DNA from: Streptomyces sporangiiformans
GTDB lineage: Bacteria > Actinomycetota > Actinomycetes > Streptomycetales > Streptomycetaceae
NCBI RefSeq assembly: GCF_005768555.2
Contig: NZ_VCHX02000182.1
Coordinates: forward strand, 1 to 64,000
Direction: 5' to 3'
Length of the DNA stretch: 64,000 nt
Shown here: one piece after another, positions 17,566-26,415 of the stretch
Layout of the letters: the number at the start of each line of letters is the position of its first letter
How positions within the stretch are numbered: the first letter of the stretch is position 1
Position numbers and translations under genes: made by a program
Notes under the pieces: model-generated
Databases searched by the model: none
The model's input: only the letters and a program-made list of their open reading frames with translations
Told to the model about the DNA's origin: nothing

Positions 17566-18436
17566 ACCGCAGGAACTGCGGCCCCTGCGGCGGCAGCCTG
17601 AACTCCGGTTCGGGCAGTGCCGCGACCGGCTGCGGATAGCCGTACGCGGGCTGCGCGGCCGCCGACGCTGCCGCGGCGGCGGGCTGGGGCGGCGCGGTCT
17701 GCGGATAGCCGTACGCGGGCTGGCTGGTCGGCTGCGGATAGCCGTACGCCGGCTGGGCAACGGGATGCCGTGCCGGCTCCGTGGGAAACTCCGTGGGAAA
17801 GCCGTAGGCGGACTGCTGGGGCACCGCGGTGGGCTGCTCCGGCGGCAGTGGCAGCGAGCCGCCGGGAGCAGCGCCCTCGGGAGCCGCGGCCTCGGACTCG
17901 TCCACCGAGATCCCGAAGTCGCTCGCCAGCCCCTCCAGACCGTTCGAATAGCCCTCGCCGAGCGCCCGGAACTTCCAGCCGTCCCCACGCCGGTACAGCT
18001 CGCCGCAGATCAGCGCCGTCTCCTCGCCGGTCTCCGGCTTGATGTCGAAGTACGCCAGCGGTTCGGCGTCCGCGAGCGCGGCGTCGTACAGCAGGATCCG
18101 CAGTGCGCGGACCCGGTCGAAGGTGACGCCGTCCGCCGAAGCGACAAGGAGAATTCGTCCCACACCATTGTCAACGGCCGCCAGATCCGACTGAATCGTG
18201 TCGGTGAGACCCTCGGCGACGCGTTTCTTGCCGAGCCGCCAGACCTTGCCCGAGGGGTGCCGGGGCTGGTTGTAGAAGACGAAGTCCTCGTCGGATCGCA
18301 CGCGACCGTCGGGCCCGAGGAGCAGCGCCGAGGCGTCCACGTCCGGGACACCCTGTCCCGGCGTCCATCGCAGCACCGCGCGCACCGCGGCGGCGTCCAG
18401 CGGGACGTTCGACCCCTTCAGCATCGCGTGCGTCAT
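17564..18436 (-). CDS. TerD family protein with an aromatic, Pro/Gln-rich repeat tail
   Basis: 290 residues. Residues 1-175 form a TerD domain (RWTPGQGVPDVDASALLLGPDGRVRSDEDFVFYNQ; YRRGDGWKFRALGEGYSNGLEGLASDFGISVDE). The remaining about 115 residues are low complexity, containing QPAYGYPQ three times and related QSAYGFP units. Such tails are predicted to be disordered and are seen in proteins that self-associate. It is divergent from the CitE-like gene, so the 200-bp region between them controls both halves of the Ter locus. Confidence 0.9.
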   Translation of the reverse strand: MTHAMLKGSNVPLDAAAVRAVLRWTPGQGVPDVDASALLLGPDGRVRSDEDFVFYNQPRHPSGKVWRLGKKRVAEGLTDTIQSDLAAVDNGVGRILLVASADGVTFDRVRALRILLYDAALADAEPLAYFDIKPETGEETALICGELYRRGDGWKFRALGEGYSNGLEGLASDFGISVDESEAAAPEGAAPGGSLPLPPEQPTAVPQQSAYGFPTEFPTEPARHPVAQPAYGYPQPTSQPAYGYPQTAPPQPAAAAASAAAQPAYGYPQPVAALPEPEFRLPPQGPQFLR

Positions 18437-18566
18437 GCGATCATCCTGCCTTCTCGGTCCTGGTCACGACAACGCGGGGTGCCCCGACACACTGGGCCGG
18501 AAGTGTGCAGGGGCGACATGGCTCGGTTTTTCCGCGTTACCTGAACTTCATGCCCAGTGGGAACTC

Positions 18567-18593
18567 TTGACATGGATCTCTACGTACTATTAC
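18567..18593 (+). promoter_or_regulatory. Candidate promoter of the Ter biosynthetic operon
   Basis: A consensus TTGACA (18567-18572) is followed 15 bp later by TATTAC (18588-18593), in an unusually AT-rich patch 40-70 bp before the CitE-like gene. The spacing is short, so the -10 is uncertain. Confidence 0.4.
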
Positions 18594-18636
18594 CGGCCAC
18601 ATATTGTCAGCCGCCTAGCCGACTCGGGGGAGTCTT

Positions 18637-19803
18637 ATGCGTCATTTCGGGCACATCGCCCCGGAGGTGCGGCAGCGCCTGTTCCACCAGGAGCCCTGCG
18701 TTTTCACCGCGGACTCCCCGGCCGCGGTCCTCTCCGTGGCCCTCGGCGCAACCCTCTACAGCCCCGCGACCAGGACACGGCTGGCCGAGGACATCGTCAA
18801 GCAGACCGGGCGCGGAGTCGTCTCGATGGTGCTGTGCCTGGAGGACTCCATCGACGACGCGGACGTCGCGGAAGCCGAGGAGAACCTGATCCGGCAGTTC
18901 CGTGATCTGGCCGAGCGCTGCCCGGAGACCGAGCTGCCGCTGCTGTTCGTCCGCGTCCGCACCCCCGAGCAGATCCCGGGCCTCGTCGCACGGCTCGGCT
19001 CCTCGGCTCGGCTGCTGTCCGGATTCGTACTGCCGAAGTTCACCGAGGAGCGGGGCGTGCCGTTCCTGGAGGCGCTCACCGCGGCCGAGGCCACGAGCGG
19101 ACGGCGTCTGTTCGCCATGCCGGTCCTCGAATCGCCCGACCTGCTGTACATGGAGTCGCGCGCGGGGACCCTGGAGGGGATATTCCGCGCCGTGGACAAG
19201 TACCGTGACAGAGTGCTCGCGCTCAGGCTCGGCGTCACCGACTTCTGCTCCTCCTACGGGCTGCGCAGGGCCCCCGACATGACCGCGTACGACGTGCAGA
19301 TCGTGGCCTCCGTGATCGCCGACGTGGTGAACGTGCTCGCGCGGGCCGACGGCACCGGGTTCACGGTCACCGGGCCCGTGTGGGAGTACTTCCGCGTCCA
19401 GGAGCGCATGTTCAAGCCGCAGCTGCGCCGCAGCCCCTTCACCCCCGAGGCCGAGGACCTGCGCAACGCGCTGATCGAGCACGACATGGACGGCCTGCTG
19501 CGCGAGATCGCCCTCGACCGGGCCAACGGACTGCAGGGCAAGACCTGCATCCACCCCTCGCACGTGCTGCCCGTGCACGCCCTGTCCGTGGTCAGCCACG
19601 AGGAGTTCAGCGACGCCCAGGACATCCTGCGGCCCGAGCGCGGCGGCGGGGGTGTCCTGCGGTCCGCGTACACGAACAAGATGAACGAGGTGAAGCCGCA
19701 CCGCGCCTGGGCCGAGCGCACCCTGCAGCGTGCCGAGGTCTTCGGCGTCGCGAACGAGGACACCGGCTTCGTGGAGCTGCTCGCCGCCGGGCTGCCCGGC
19801 TGA
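18637..19803 (+). CDS. HpcH/HpaI (CitE-like) C-C lyase of the Ter module
   Basis: 388 residues with the CitE-like TIM-barrel pattern: the acidic metal ligand loop MVLCLEDSIDDADV, the arginine strand LLFVRVRTPEQI, the glutamate strand MPVLESPDLLYMES and LRLGVTDFCSSYGLRR. A C-terminal GLQGKTCIHPSHVLPVHAL motif is the family's substrate-loop end. Comparative work on Ter systems (Anantharaman, Iyer and Aravind) described such lyases with phosphoribosyltransferases and a HAD phosphatase as makers of a nucleoside-like metabolite. It heads an operon with the next two genes (13-bp gap, then overlap). Confidence 0.88.
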   Translation: MRHFGHIAPEVRQRLFHQEPCVFTADSPAAVLSVALGATLYSPATRTRLAEDIVKQTGRGVVSMVLCLEDSIDDADVAEAEENLIRQFRDLAERCPETELPLLFVRVRTPEQIPGLVARLGSSARLLSGFVLPKFTEERGVPFLEALTAAEATSGRRLFAMPVLESPDLLYMESRAGTLEGIFRAVDKYRDRVLALRLGVTDFCSSYGLRRAPDMTAYDVQIVASVIADVVNVLARADGTGFTVTGPVWEYFRVQERMFKPQLRRSPFTPEAEDLRNALIEHDMDGLLREIALDRANGLQGKTCIHPSHVLPVHALSVVSHEEFSDAQDILRPERGGGGVLRSAYTNKMNEVKPHRAWAERTLQRAEVFGVANEDTGFVELLAAGLPG

Positions 19804-19816
19804 ACGCAAGGACTTG

Positions 19817-22318
19817 ATGAAGGCCGAACACAGGGACTCGATGAAGAACGTGGTGTGGAGCGGGAACTGGGTCGCCGAGCGACTCGGGGTCGAACTCGTC
19901 GGCGACGAGGAGCTGCGCGACCTCCTGGGGCTCGCGCTGCGGCGCAATCCCAAGCGCGCGCATCTGCTCGTGTCGAACGTGCTGGGCAAGCACGTGCCGC
20001 AGAGCCCGCTCACGGTCTGGCGGACCGGGTACGAGCTGGGCCGCCGGGTACGTGATCTGCTCGGCGTCCCCGGGGCGCGCCGGGCCGTGGTGCTCGGGTA
20101 CGCCGAGACGGCCACGGGCCTCGGCCACTCCGTCGCGGACGGCCTGGGCCTCGCGCCCTACCTGCACTCCACGCGACGCCCCGTCGACGGCGTCGAGCGG
20201 GCGGGCGGCTTCGAGGAGTCCCACTCCCACGCCACCTCGCATCTGCTGCTGCCGGAGAAGCCCGGCCTGCTCGCGGGCGACGGGGCGCTGGTGCTCGTGG
20301 ACGACGAGTTCTCCACGGGCAACACCGTGCTCAACACGATCCGCGCGCTGCACGAGCGCTACCCGCGCGAGCACTACGTGATCGTGGCGCTCGTCGACAT
20401 GCGCTCCCCGGCGGACCGGGGCCGCCTCGACGAGTTCGCCCGCGAGATCGGCGCTCGTGTGGACCTGGTGGCGGCCGCCTCGGGCACCGTACGACTGCCC
20501 GACGGCATACTCGCCAAGGGCCAGGCCCTGGTCGCCGAGCACGAGCAGCAGCACGAGAACGGGATGGCGGCCTCGGCCCCCGCACCGCTTCCGGAGCCCG
20601 GCACGGTCGCCCGCGTGGAGCTCGGCTGGCCGCGCGGGCTGCCCGACGGCGGACGGCACGGCTTCACTCCCGAGCACCGCGCACAGCTGGAGGGCGCCCT
20701 GCCCGCGATGGCCGCGCGGCTCGCGGACGCCCTTCCGGAAGACGCCCGCCGCATCCTCGTCCTCGGCTTCGAGGAGCTGATGTACGCGCCGCTGCGGCTC
20801 GGCGTCGCGCTGGAGAAGCTGAAGCCGGCCGACACCGAGATCCGCTACTCGACGACGACCCGTTCCCCGGTGCTCGCCCTCGACGACCCCGGCTACGCGA
20901 TACGCAGCCGCCTCGTCTTCCCCGCCCACGACACCCCCGGCGACGGCCCCGGCGAGCGCTACGCCTACAACGTCGCGGGCGCCGGCTTCGACGCCGTCGT
21001 CGCCGTGGTCGACTCGGTGGCCGACACCGCCGAACTGCACGCCCCCGACGGCCTGCTGGCGCGGCTCGCCGCACACACCCCGAGCGTGCTGCTCGCCGTC
21101 GTCCCCTCGTACGTCCCAGCGTGCGCGCCTGTTGAGCCGAACCCCTCCGAAAGGCCCTCGATGCTGCCCGAGCCCCTCCGCGGCCCCGACTTCTCCTCGT
21201 ACGCCCCGGACGAGGTCGGCTGGCTGCTGCAGGACCTCTCGGACACGCGGCTCGAGGCCCCCACCGAGGAGCGCGAGGAGGCGATCCAGAGCGGTGGCGC
21301 GCACTACGCGGAGTCGCTGCCGGTTGAGTACCAGCCGAGCGCCCAGTACCAGGAACTGTTCCGCGCCGCGCTGGACGCCTCGGCCGCGCGCATCGCCCAG
21401 GCCGTGGGCGCCGTCACGGAGACGGTGCTGGCGGAGCGGTCACCGCGACCCGTCCTGGTGTCGCTCGCCCGCGCGGGCACCCCCATCGGCATCCTGATGC
21501 GCCGCTGGGCCAAGGTCCGGCACGGGCTGGACCTCCCTCACTACGCCGTCTCCATCGTGCGTGGGCGTGGCATCGACGCGAACGCGCTGCGCTGGCTGGC
21601 CGCCCACCACGACCCGGCCGACGTCGTGTTCCTGGACGGCTGGACGGGCAAGGGCGCCATCACCCGTGAACTCGCCCAGGCGCTTGAGGAGTTCGAGGAC
21701 TCCGACGGCATCACCGGCTTCGACCCGGAGATCGCCGTGCTCGCCGATCCCGGCTCGTGCGTCCGCACCTACGGCACCCGCGAGGACTTCCTCATCCCCT
21801 CCGCCTGCCTCAACTCCACCGTGTCCGGGCTCATCTCACGTACCGTGCTGCGCGCGGACCTGGTCGGGGAGCACGACTTCCACGGCGCGAAGTTCTACCG
21901 CGAGCTCGCGGACGCGGACGTCTCCGCCGACTTCCTGGACGCCGTGTCCGACCGCTTCGGCGAGGTCGGCGAGGCGGTCGGCACCCAGGTCAAGGAGTTG
22001 CTCTCGACGGACCGCAGCCCCACCTGGGAGGGCTGGGCGGCAGTCGAGAGGATCAGCGAGGAGTACGGGATCCACGACGTGAACCTCGTCAAGCCGGGCG
22101 TCGGTGAGACGACCCGCGTGCTGCTGCGCCGCGTCCCGTGGCGCATCCTCGCCCGCGCGGGAGCGGGCGCCGACCTGGACCACGTACGCCTGCTCGCCGA
22201 GCAGCGCGGCGTGCCCGTCGAGGAGGTGGCCGAACTCCCGTACACCTGCGTCGGGTTGATCCACCCCAAGTACACCCGGGGAGCGACCGGCGCCGACGGC
22301 AGGGCGGTGACGGTCTGA
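19817..22318 (+). CDS. Fused phosphoribosyltransferase-TRSP / StiP-PELOTA protein of the Ter module
   Basis: 833 residues joining two enzymes often coded separately. Residues 1 to about 250 are a type I phosphoribosyltransferase with the PRPP loop VDDEFSTGNT beginning at residue 162. The TRSP domain follows, with its name-giving motif at residues 348-351 (STTTRSPVLALDDPGYA). From about 455 the second half is the StiP/PRTase-like domain (LVSLARAGTPIGILMRR; FLDGWTGKGAI), and residues about 766-818 look like a PELOTA RNA-binding domain (RVLLRRVPWRILARAGAG...YTCVGLIHP). The start at 19817 has AAGGA upstream; 19841 is possible. The stop overlaps the HAD gene start (ATGA). Confidence 0.88.
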   Translation: MKAEHRDSMKNVVWSGNWVAERLGVELVGDEELRDLLGLALRRNPKRAHLLVSNVLGKHVPQSPLTVWRTGYELGRRVRDLLGVPGARRAVVLGYAETATGLGHSVADGLGLAPYLHSTRRPVDGVERAGGFEESHSHATSHLLLPEKPGLLAGDGALVLVDDEFSTGNTVLNTIRALHERYPREHYVIVALVDMRSPADRGRLDEFAREIGARVDLVAAASGTVRLPDGILAKGQALVAEHEQQHENGMAASAPAPLPEPGTVARVELGWPRGLPDGGRHGFTPEHRAQLEGALPAMAARLADALPEDARRILVLGFEELMYAPLRLGVALEKLKPADTEIRYSTTTRSPVLALDDPGYAIRSRLVFPAHDTPGDGPGERYAYNVAGAGFDAVVAVVDSVADTAELHAPDGLLARLAAHTPSVLLAVVPSYVPACAPVEPNPSERPSMLPEPLRGPDFSSYAPDEVGWLLQDLSDTRLEAPTEEREEAIQSGGAHYAESLPVEYQPSAQYQELFRAALDASAARIAQAVGAVTETVLAERSPRPVLVSLARAGTPIGILMRRWAKVRHGLDLPHYAVSIVRGRGIDANALRWLAAHHDPADVVFLDGWTGKGAITRELAQALEEFEDSDGITGFDPEIAVLADPGSCVRTYGTREDFLIPSACLNSTVSGLISRTVLRADLVGEHDFHGAKFYRELADADVSADFLDAVSDRFGEVGEAVGTQVKELLSTDRSPTWEGWAAVERISEEYGIHDVNLVKPGVGETTRVLLRRVPWRILARAGAGADLDHVRLLAEQRGVPVEEVAELPYTCVGLIHPKYTRGATGADGRAVTV

Positions 22319-23121
22319 TGACGGTACTGGTGGCAAGCGACCTCGACCGCACGCTCATCTACTCCGCCGCCGCCCTGGCGCTGACCATGCCGGACGAGCG
22401 GGCGCCCCGGCTGCTCTGCGTCGAGGTGCACGAGAGCAAGCCGCTGTCGTACATGACCGAGACCGCGGCCGGACTGCTCACCGAACTCGGCGACGCGGCC
22501 GTCTTCGTGCCGACCACGACCCGCACCCGCAAGCAGTACCAGCGCATCCAACTGCCGGGCCCGGCCCCGAAGTACGCGATCTGCGCCAACGGCGGCCACC
22601 TCCTCGTGGACGGTGTCGCCGATGTCCAGTGGCATGCCCAGGTGACGGAGCGCCTCGCCCGCGAGTGCGCCCCACTGGCCGAGGTGCGCGCGCACATGAC
22701 GGCCACCGCCGACCCGGCCTGGGTGCGCAAGCACCGCGTCGCCGAGGACCTCTTCGCGTACGACGTCGTCGAACGCGCGCTGCTCCCCGAGGACTGGGTG
22801 AAGGAACTGGCCGTGTGGGCGGAGAACCGCGGCTGGACGGTCTCCCTCCAGGGCCGCAAGATCTACGCCGTACCGCAGCCGCTCACCAAGAGCGCCGCGA
22901 TGCGCGAGATCGCCCGCCGCACCGGAGCCGAGCTCACCCTCGCGGCCGGCGACTCGCTGCTCGACGCCGACCTGCTGCTCGCCGCGGACCGCGGCTGGCG
23001 CCCGGGCCACGGCGAGCTCGCCGACGCCGGGTGGGTGGCGCCCACGACCACCGCCCTTCCGGAACGGGGTGTCGCCGCCGGCGAGCGGATTCTGCGGGAG
23101 TTCCTGCGGGCGGCTCGGTAG
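22318..23121 (+). CDS. HAD family phosphatase of the Ter module
   Basis: 267 residues. Motif I is ASDLDRTLIY (Asp 8 and Asp 10), and the late motif is LAAGDSLLDADLL, which places the catalytic Asp pairs of a Cof/trehalose-phosphatase-like HAD with a type II cap between them. It is translationally coupled to the fused phosphoribosyltransferase (ATGA overlap) and is the last gene of the lyase-PRTase-HAD operon. It probably dephosphorylates the nucleotide-like product of that pathway (inference from context). Confidence 0.88.
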   Translation: MTVLVASDLDRTLIYSAAALALTMPDERAPRLLCVEVHESKPLSYMTETAAGLLTELGDAAVFVPTTTRTRKQYQRIQLPGPAPKYAICANGGHLLVDGVADVQWHAQVTERLARECAPLAEVRAHMTATADPAWVRKHRVAEDLFAYDVVERALLPEDWVKELAVWAENRGWTVSLQGRKIYAVPQPLTKSAAMREIARRTGAELTLAAGDSLLDADLLLAADRGWRPGHGELADAGWVAPTTTALPERGVAAGERILREFLRAAR

Positions 23122-23169
23122 GCCAGGACATCCGCAGGCCCGCCTTTTGAGACTGGGCGAGGCGGCTGG

Positions 23170-23400
23170 TCAGCCGCAGCAGCCGCCACCGCAGCAGCCG
23201 CCGCCACCACCGCCGCCCGCCCGGGGTGCGGGCGCGGGCGCCGAGGCCGAGGCCGAGCCGCCGACCGCGACCGTCGACAGGAGCTTCACCGTGTCGTCGT
23301 GGCCGGCGGGGCAGGCCGCGGGGGCGGAGGACTCGGCCATGGGGCGGCTCATCTCGAAGGTGTCGCCGCAGGTCCGACAGCGGTATTCGTAGCGAGGCAT
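23170..23400 (-). CDS. FmdB-type zinc ribbon protein
   Basis: About 76 residues. The N-terminal half is the FmdB putative regulatory zinc ribbon: MPRYEYRCRTCGDTFE supplies the first C-x-x-C and the second pair is the weaker CPAGHDD, so one zinc ligand is a His or missing. The tail is Ala/Pro then Gly/Cys (GGGGGGGCCGGGCCG), an unusual cysteine-rich end that could bind metal. Function unknown. Confidence 0.85.
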   Translation of the reverse strand: MPRYEYRCRTCGDTFEMSRPMAESSAPAACPAGHDDTVKLLSTVAVGGSASASAPAPAPRAGGGGGGGCCGGGCCG

Positions 23401-23409
23401 GAGCACAGG

Positions 23410-23954
23410 TTACCGGGCGGGGCCCCGCTTGCCCTGGGGCAGCGCCCTGGAACGCACGGCCGCTCTGCGGCGTCGCTCGCGTGCGGCCTGTTCGGGGTGG
23501 CGGGCCTGCCAGTAGGGGTTGTCGTGCGGCAGGGCCGAGGTGACGCGGCCGTACATGCCGAAGACCATCAGGAGCAGGCCGACGACAAAGCTGAACAGCA
23601 CGTTCTGCATGTGGAACGCGAGGATATTGAGATCCGTGTCCAGGAGGGCGAGGTTCACGAACCCGCTGAGGATGAAGAGGACTCCGAAGACCATGTTGAG
23701 CGTCGAGGCGAAGTTCCCGCCGATGACCATGCCGACGAAGAGCAGCAGCCCGACGCAGATCGAGAGCACGCTGAGGGCGCCGTTGGTGTTGAGCCCGGCG
23801 ACCCTGTCACCGCCCGTGTCGAAGAAGCCGACCTTGTCGATCAGGCCCAGGATGCCGAAGGCGACAGCACGAGCCCCATCAGACCCGCGCCGATCCGGTA
23901 GACCGAACTGAGGCGGTGGTCGACGGGCAGATGCTCGTCGAGGCTCATCCGCAT
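23410..23954 (-). pseudogene. DUF4383 membrane protein gene with an apparent -1 frameshift
   Basis: The start at 23954 (MRMSLDEHLPVDHRLSSVYR, after GGAAG) reads into a first membrane helix IGAGLMGLVL and then runs into a stop after about 37 codons. Shifting frame inside 23860-23867 restores the expected continuation AFGILGLIDKVGFFDTGGDRVAGLNTNGALS and the four-helix DUF4383 body, which ends at 23410. Both parts keep normal codon use, so this is either a sequencing error or a recent one-base loss. The downstream part alone could start at an internal ATG (23769), giving 119 residues and losing the first helix. Confidence 0.75.
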
Positions 23955-24069
23955 ACTCGGACTCTTCCTTCAGGACCCTTCCCTGAGGGCTGTTCCTTCA
24001 GGATCCGCCCGCCCCTGCCCGCTCGCCAGCCCTGGCCCGCCGCCGCCCCCCGGCATGACCGCCGGCCGG

Positions 24070-25497
24070 TTACGCTCCGGCCCCGCGCTCCTCACGGATC
24101 TGCGCCACCACGCGGGCCACCGTCCGCCGTACGGCCTCCGTCTCGGTGAGGAAGTGCCAATAGTCGGGGTGGCGCCCCTCCAACGTGCCGATCGCGCGCT
24201 CCAGGCGGGCCACCGAGTCGTCGAGGGGGAGGGCGTGGCGCGGGTCGGGCGTGCTGCGGCCGGCCATCGCCAGGCGCTGGGCGTCGCGGATCGCGAAGCG
24301 GGTGCGGTCGATCTCCTGCTGCGGGTCCTTCGACACCTCGTTCAGCCGCCGCAGCCGGTCGCCCGCCGCGGACACGGCCTCGTCGGTCGTGTTCAGCAGC
24401 GCCCGCACCGTCGACAGCAGTGAGGTCGCGTCCGGCCAGCGCTGCTCGTCACGGGCCGACCGGGCCTCGGTCAGCTTCTGCTCGGCCTGCCGTACGGTCT
24501 CCGCGGCCTGGTCCGGTACGTGCTGCAGGTCCTGCCAGCAGGCAACCGTGAACCGGCGCCGCAGCTCGCTGAGCACCGGCTCGACCTGTCCGGAGCGTGT
24601 GGTGAGGGCCTGGGCGCGGGTGCGCAGCGAGACGAGGCGGCGGTCGATCTCGGCGGCCCGCTCCGGCAGCCGCTCGGCCTCCGCACGCACTGCCTCGGCA
24701 TCGCGCGCGACCCGGTCCGCGCGCTCCAGCGTCTCCGGCACGCCGTGCTGCCCCGCACCCTGGTTGAGCCGGGTCAGCTCGGGGCCGAGGGCGGCGAGCC
24801 GGGCGGCCAGGTCGTCGGCCTTGAGCCCCGATCCCCGTACCGCGTCGAGCGCGTTCGACGCGGCGAGCAGGGCCTGGCGGGCGCGCTCGACGGCCGGGGC
24901 GAGCCGGGCCAGCTGGGTCTCGGCCTTGCCGAGCAGCGGGCCGAGCCCCTCGGCGAACCGGTCCAGCTCCTGCTTGACGCGGCCCAAGTCGTCCTTGGCC
25001 TTGGTCAGCTCCGTGCGCGCCTGGGCCGCGACGGAGGCCTCCAGGTCGTCGCGGTCGAGGTCATGGGCGTCGACCGCGTTGATGTACACGTGGCTGACCT
25101 CGTCGATACGACGGCCCAGCGCGTCGAAGTCGGAGACCGCGCGCCGGGCCGCGGGGGAGCCGTCGACGGCCGTGATGGTCTCGATCGAGATCCGAAGATC
25201 GCGCTGCGCGGTGTCGAGTTCGTAGAACGCGGCCGCGGCGGCGTCCTTCGCCGCCTGCGCCTCGGCCCGCTGGCTCTCGGAGCGTCCGCCGAACCACCGC
25301 CGGGTGCCGCCGCCGGCGAACGCGGCGGGCAGGGTGAGCGCGAGCAGCGGGAGCGGGAGGAGCACCAGGGTCAGCAGGTCACGAGCGACTCCGCGCGGCC
25401 TGGTGGACCTCGCGGGCGCGAAACCGGCACGGTGGCGAGGTAGTTCCTGTGCGCATGGCACAAACGGCGTGTACGGCTGCGAAGGTGTCGCCGTCAC
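24070..25497 (-). CDS. Single-pass membrane protein with long coiled coils
   Basis: 475 residues from a GTG with GGGAGAGGGA upstream. A Pro/Arg-rich N-terminus precedes one hydrophobic segment (DLLTLVLLPLPLLALTLPAAFAGG, residues about 40-63). The rest is almost entirely alpha-helical and charged, with heptad-like stretches (TKAKDDLGRVKQELDRFAEGL; RVARDAEAVRAEAERLPERAAEIDRRL). I do not recognise a catalytic motif. It could be a scaffold or a shape/septum-related membrane protein, but no function is supported. Confidence 0.8.
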   Translation of the reverse strand: MTATPSQPYTPFVPCAQELPRHRAGFAPARSTRPRGVARDLLTLVLLPLPLLALTLPAAFAGGGTRRWFGGRSESQRAEAQAAKDAAAAAFYELDTAQRDLRISIETITAVDGSPAARRAVSDFDALGRRIDEVSHVYINAVDAHDLDRDDLEASVAAQARTELTKAKDDLGRVKQELDRFAEGLGPLLGKAETQLARLAPAVERARQALLAASNALDAVRGSGLKADDLAARLAALGPELTRLNQGAGQHGVPETLERADRVARDAEAVRAEAERLPERAAEIDRRLVSLRTRAQALTTRSGQVEPVLSELRRRFTVACWQDLQHVPDQAAETVRQAEQKLTEARSARDEQRWPDATSLLSTVRALLNTTDEAVSAAGDRLRRLNEVSKDPQQEIDRTRFAIRDAQRLAMAGRSTPDPRHALPLDDSVARLERAIGTLEGRHPDYWHFLTETEAVRRTVARVVAQIREERGAGA

Positions 25498-25571
25498 ATC
25501 CCTCTCCCGTGCTGTGGTCCGCCCTGCCCGGTGTCATTCTCCCACCAGGTAAGGACGAACACACGGGCCGG

Positions 25572-26387
25572 TTAGTTCGCGGTACGCACCGTGACTTTCC
25601 CGTCCTGCGTGTGGGCGGACACCACGTGCGAGCTGCGCTCGTCCCGGGGCACGGACACCTCCACGCCCCCGTCGTCGGTCTCCGTCGTCACGCGGTACGT
25701 CGCGTCCGGCAGCCCGATGGTGATGGAACCGTCCTGGCTGCGCGAGGCGATCCGGTCCGGTACGGCGGCGAGGTCGAGCCGTATGGCGCCGTCCTGAGTG
25801 TTCACGTCCACGCGTCGGGAGCCGACCTCGGTCGCGGTGACCGAACCGTCGGAGGTGTGCAGCTGCAGGGGTCCGCTGGAGTCCTCGACGTGGACGGAAC
25901 CGTCGTCGGTACGGATGTCGAGCGGCTTCTCGAAGCCCCGGGCCCGCACACTGCCGTCCTTGTCCCTCACCGTGACCGCGATGCCGCGAGGCACCTCGAT
26001 CCGGTGCTTGGCCGAGCAGTCGGCGATCATTCCGGAGCACTTCAACCGGAGCGTGAGCGTGTCGTCCTTCATCGCCCAGGTCACCTCGGGGTCGTCGCCG
26101 ACGACGACGCTGCCCTTGAACCACCGGGTGACCTCGACCTTGTCGACGTCCGCGGGGACCAGTTCGAGCGCGGAGTCGTCGGAGTCGACGGTCAGCGTGC
26201 GGCCGCTGAGCGCGAAGGACCGCTGCTCGGGTTCGTCGTCGTCCCCGGCACTGGCGCCGCATCCCGAGGCGAGCAGCGTGACGGCGGCGACGGCCGCGAT
26301 GGCCGTGGCGGAACGCCGAACGTGAGCGGACCGGCGAACGCGAGTGGGACGGCGAACGCGAGTGGGACGGCGCATATGAGTGGTCAC
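25572..26387 (-). CDS. DUF4097-type adhesin-like lipoprotein
   Basis: 271 residues. An Arg-rich start with an 18-bp-coded repeat (RRPTRV) precedes a hydrophobic segment ending LLASGCG, a plausible though not canonical lipobox. The body is a right-handed beta-helix-like series of repeats containing DGSV or DGAI every about 18-20 residues (KDGSVRARG, DDGSVHVED, SDGSVTATE, QDGAIRLDL, QDGSITIGL), the DUF4097 pattern. GTG start with GGGGGAG; an ATG four codons later is also possible. Probably displayed on the outer face of the membrane; role unknown. Confidence 0.85.
   Translation of the reverse strand: MTTHMRRPTRVRRPTRVRRSAHVRRSATAIAAVAAVTLLASGCGASAGDDDEPEQRSFALSGRTLTVDSDDSALELVPADVDKVEVTRWFKGSVVVGDDPEVTWAMKDDTLTLRLKCSGMIADCSAKHRIEVPRGIAVTVRDKDGSVRARGFEKPLDIRTDDGSVHVEDSSGPLQLHTSDGSVTATEVGSRRVDVNTQDGAIRLDLAAVPDRIASRSQDGSITIGLPDATYRVTTETDDGGVEVSVPRDERSSHVVSAHTQDGKVTVRTAN
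26333..26368. repeat. 18-bp tandem repeat in the lipoprotein signal region
   Basis: Two perfect 18-bp units (26333-26350, 26351-26368) and one degenerate unit before them code for the repeated RRPTRV of the N-terminal region. Confidence 0.85.
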
Positions 26388-26415
26388 GGTGGGCTCCCCC
26401 TGTCTCGGGCGCCCT

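Noticed and set aside
18567..18572. The consensus TTGACA as a certain sigma-70-type promoter
   Set aside because: No -10 lies at 17-18 bp; kept only as a low-confidence feature.
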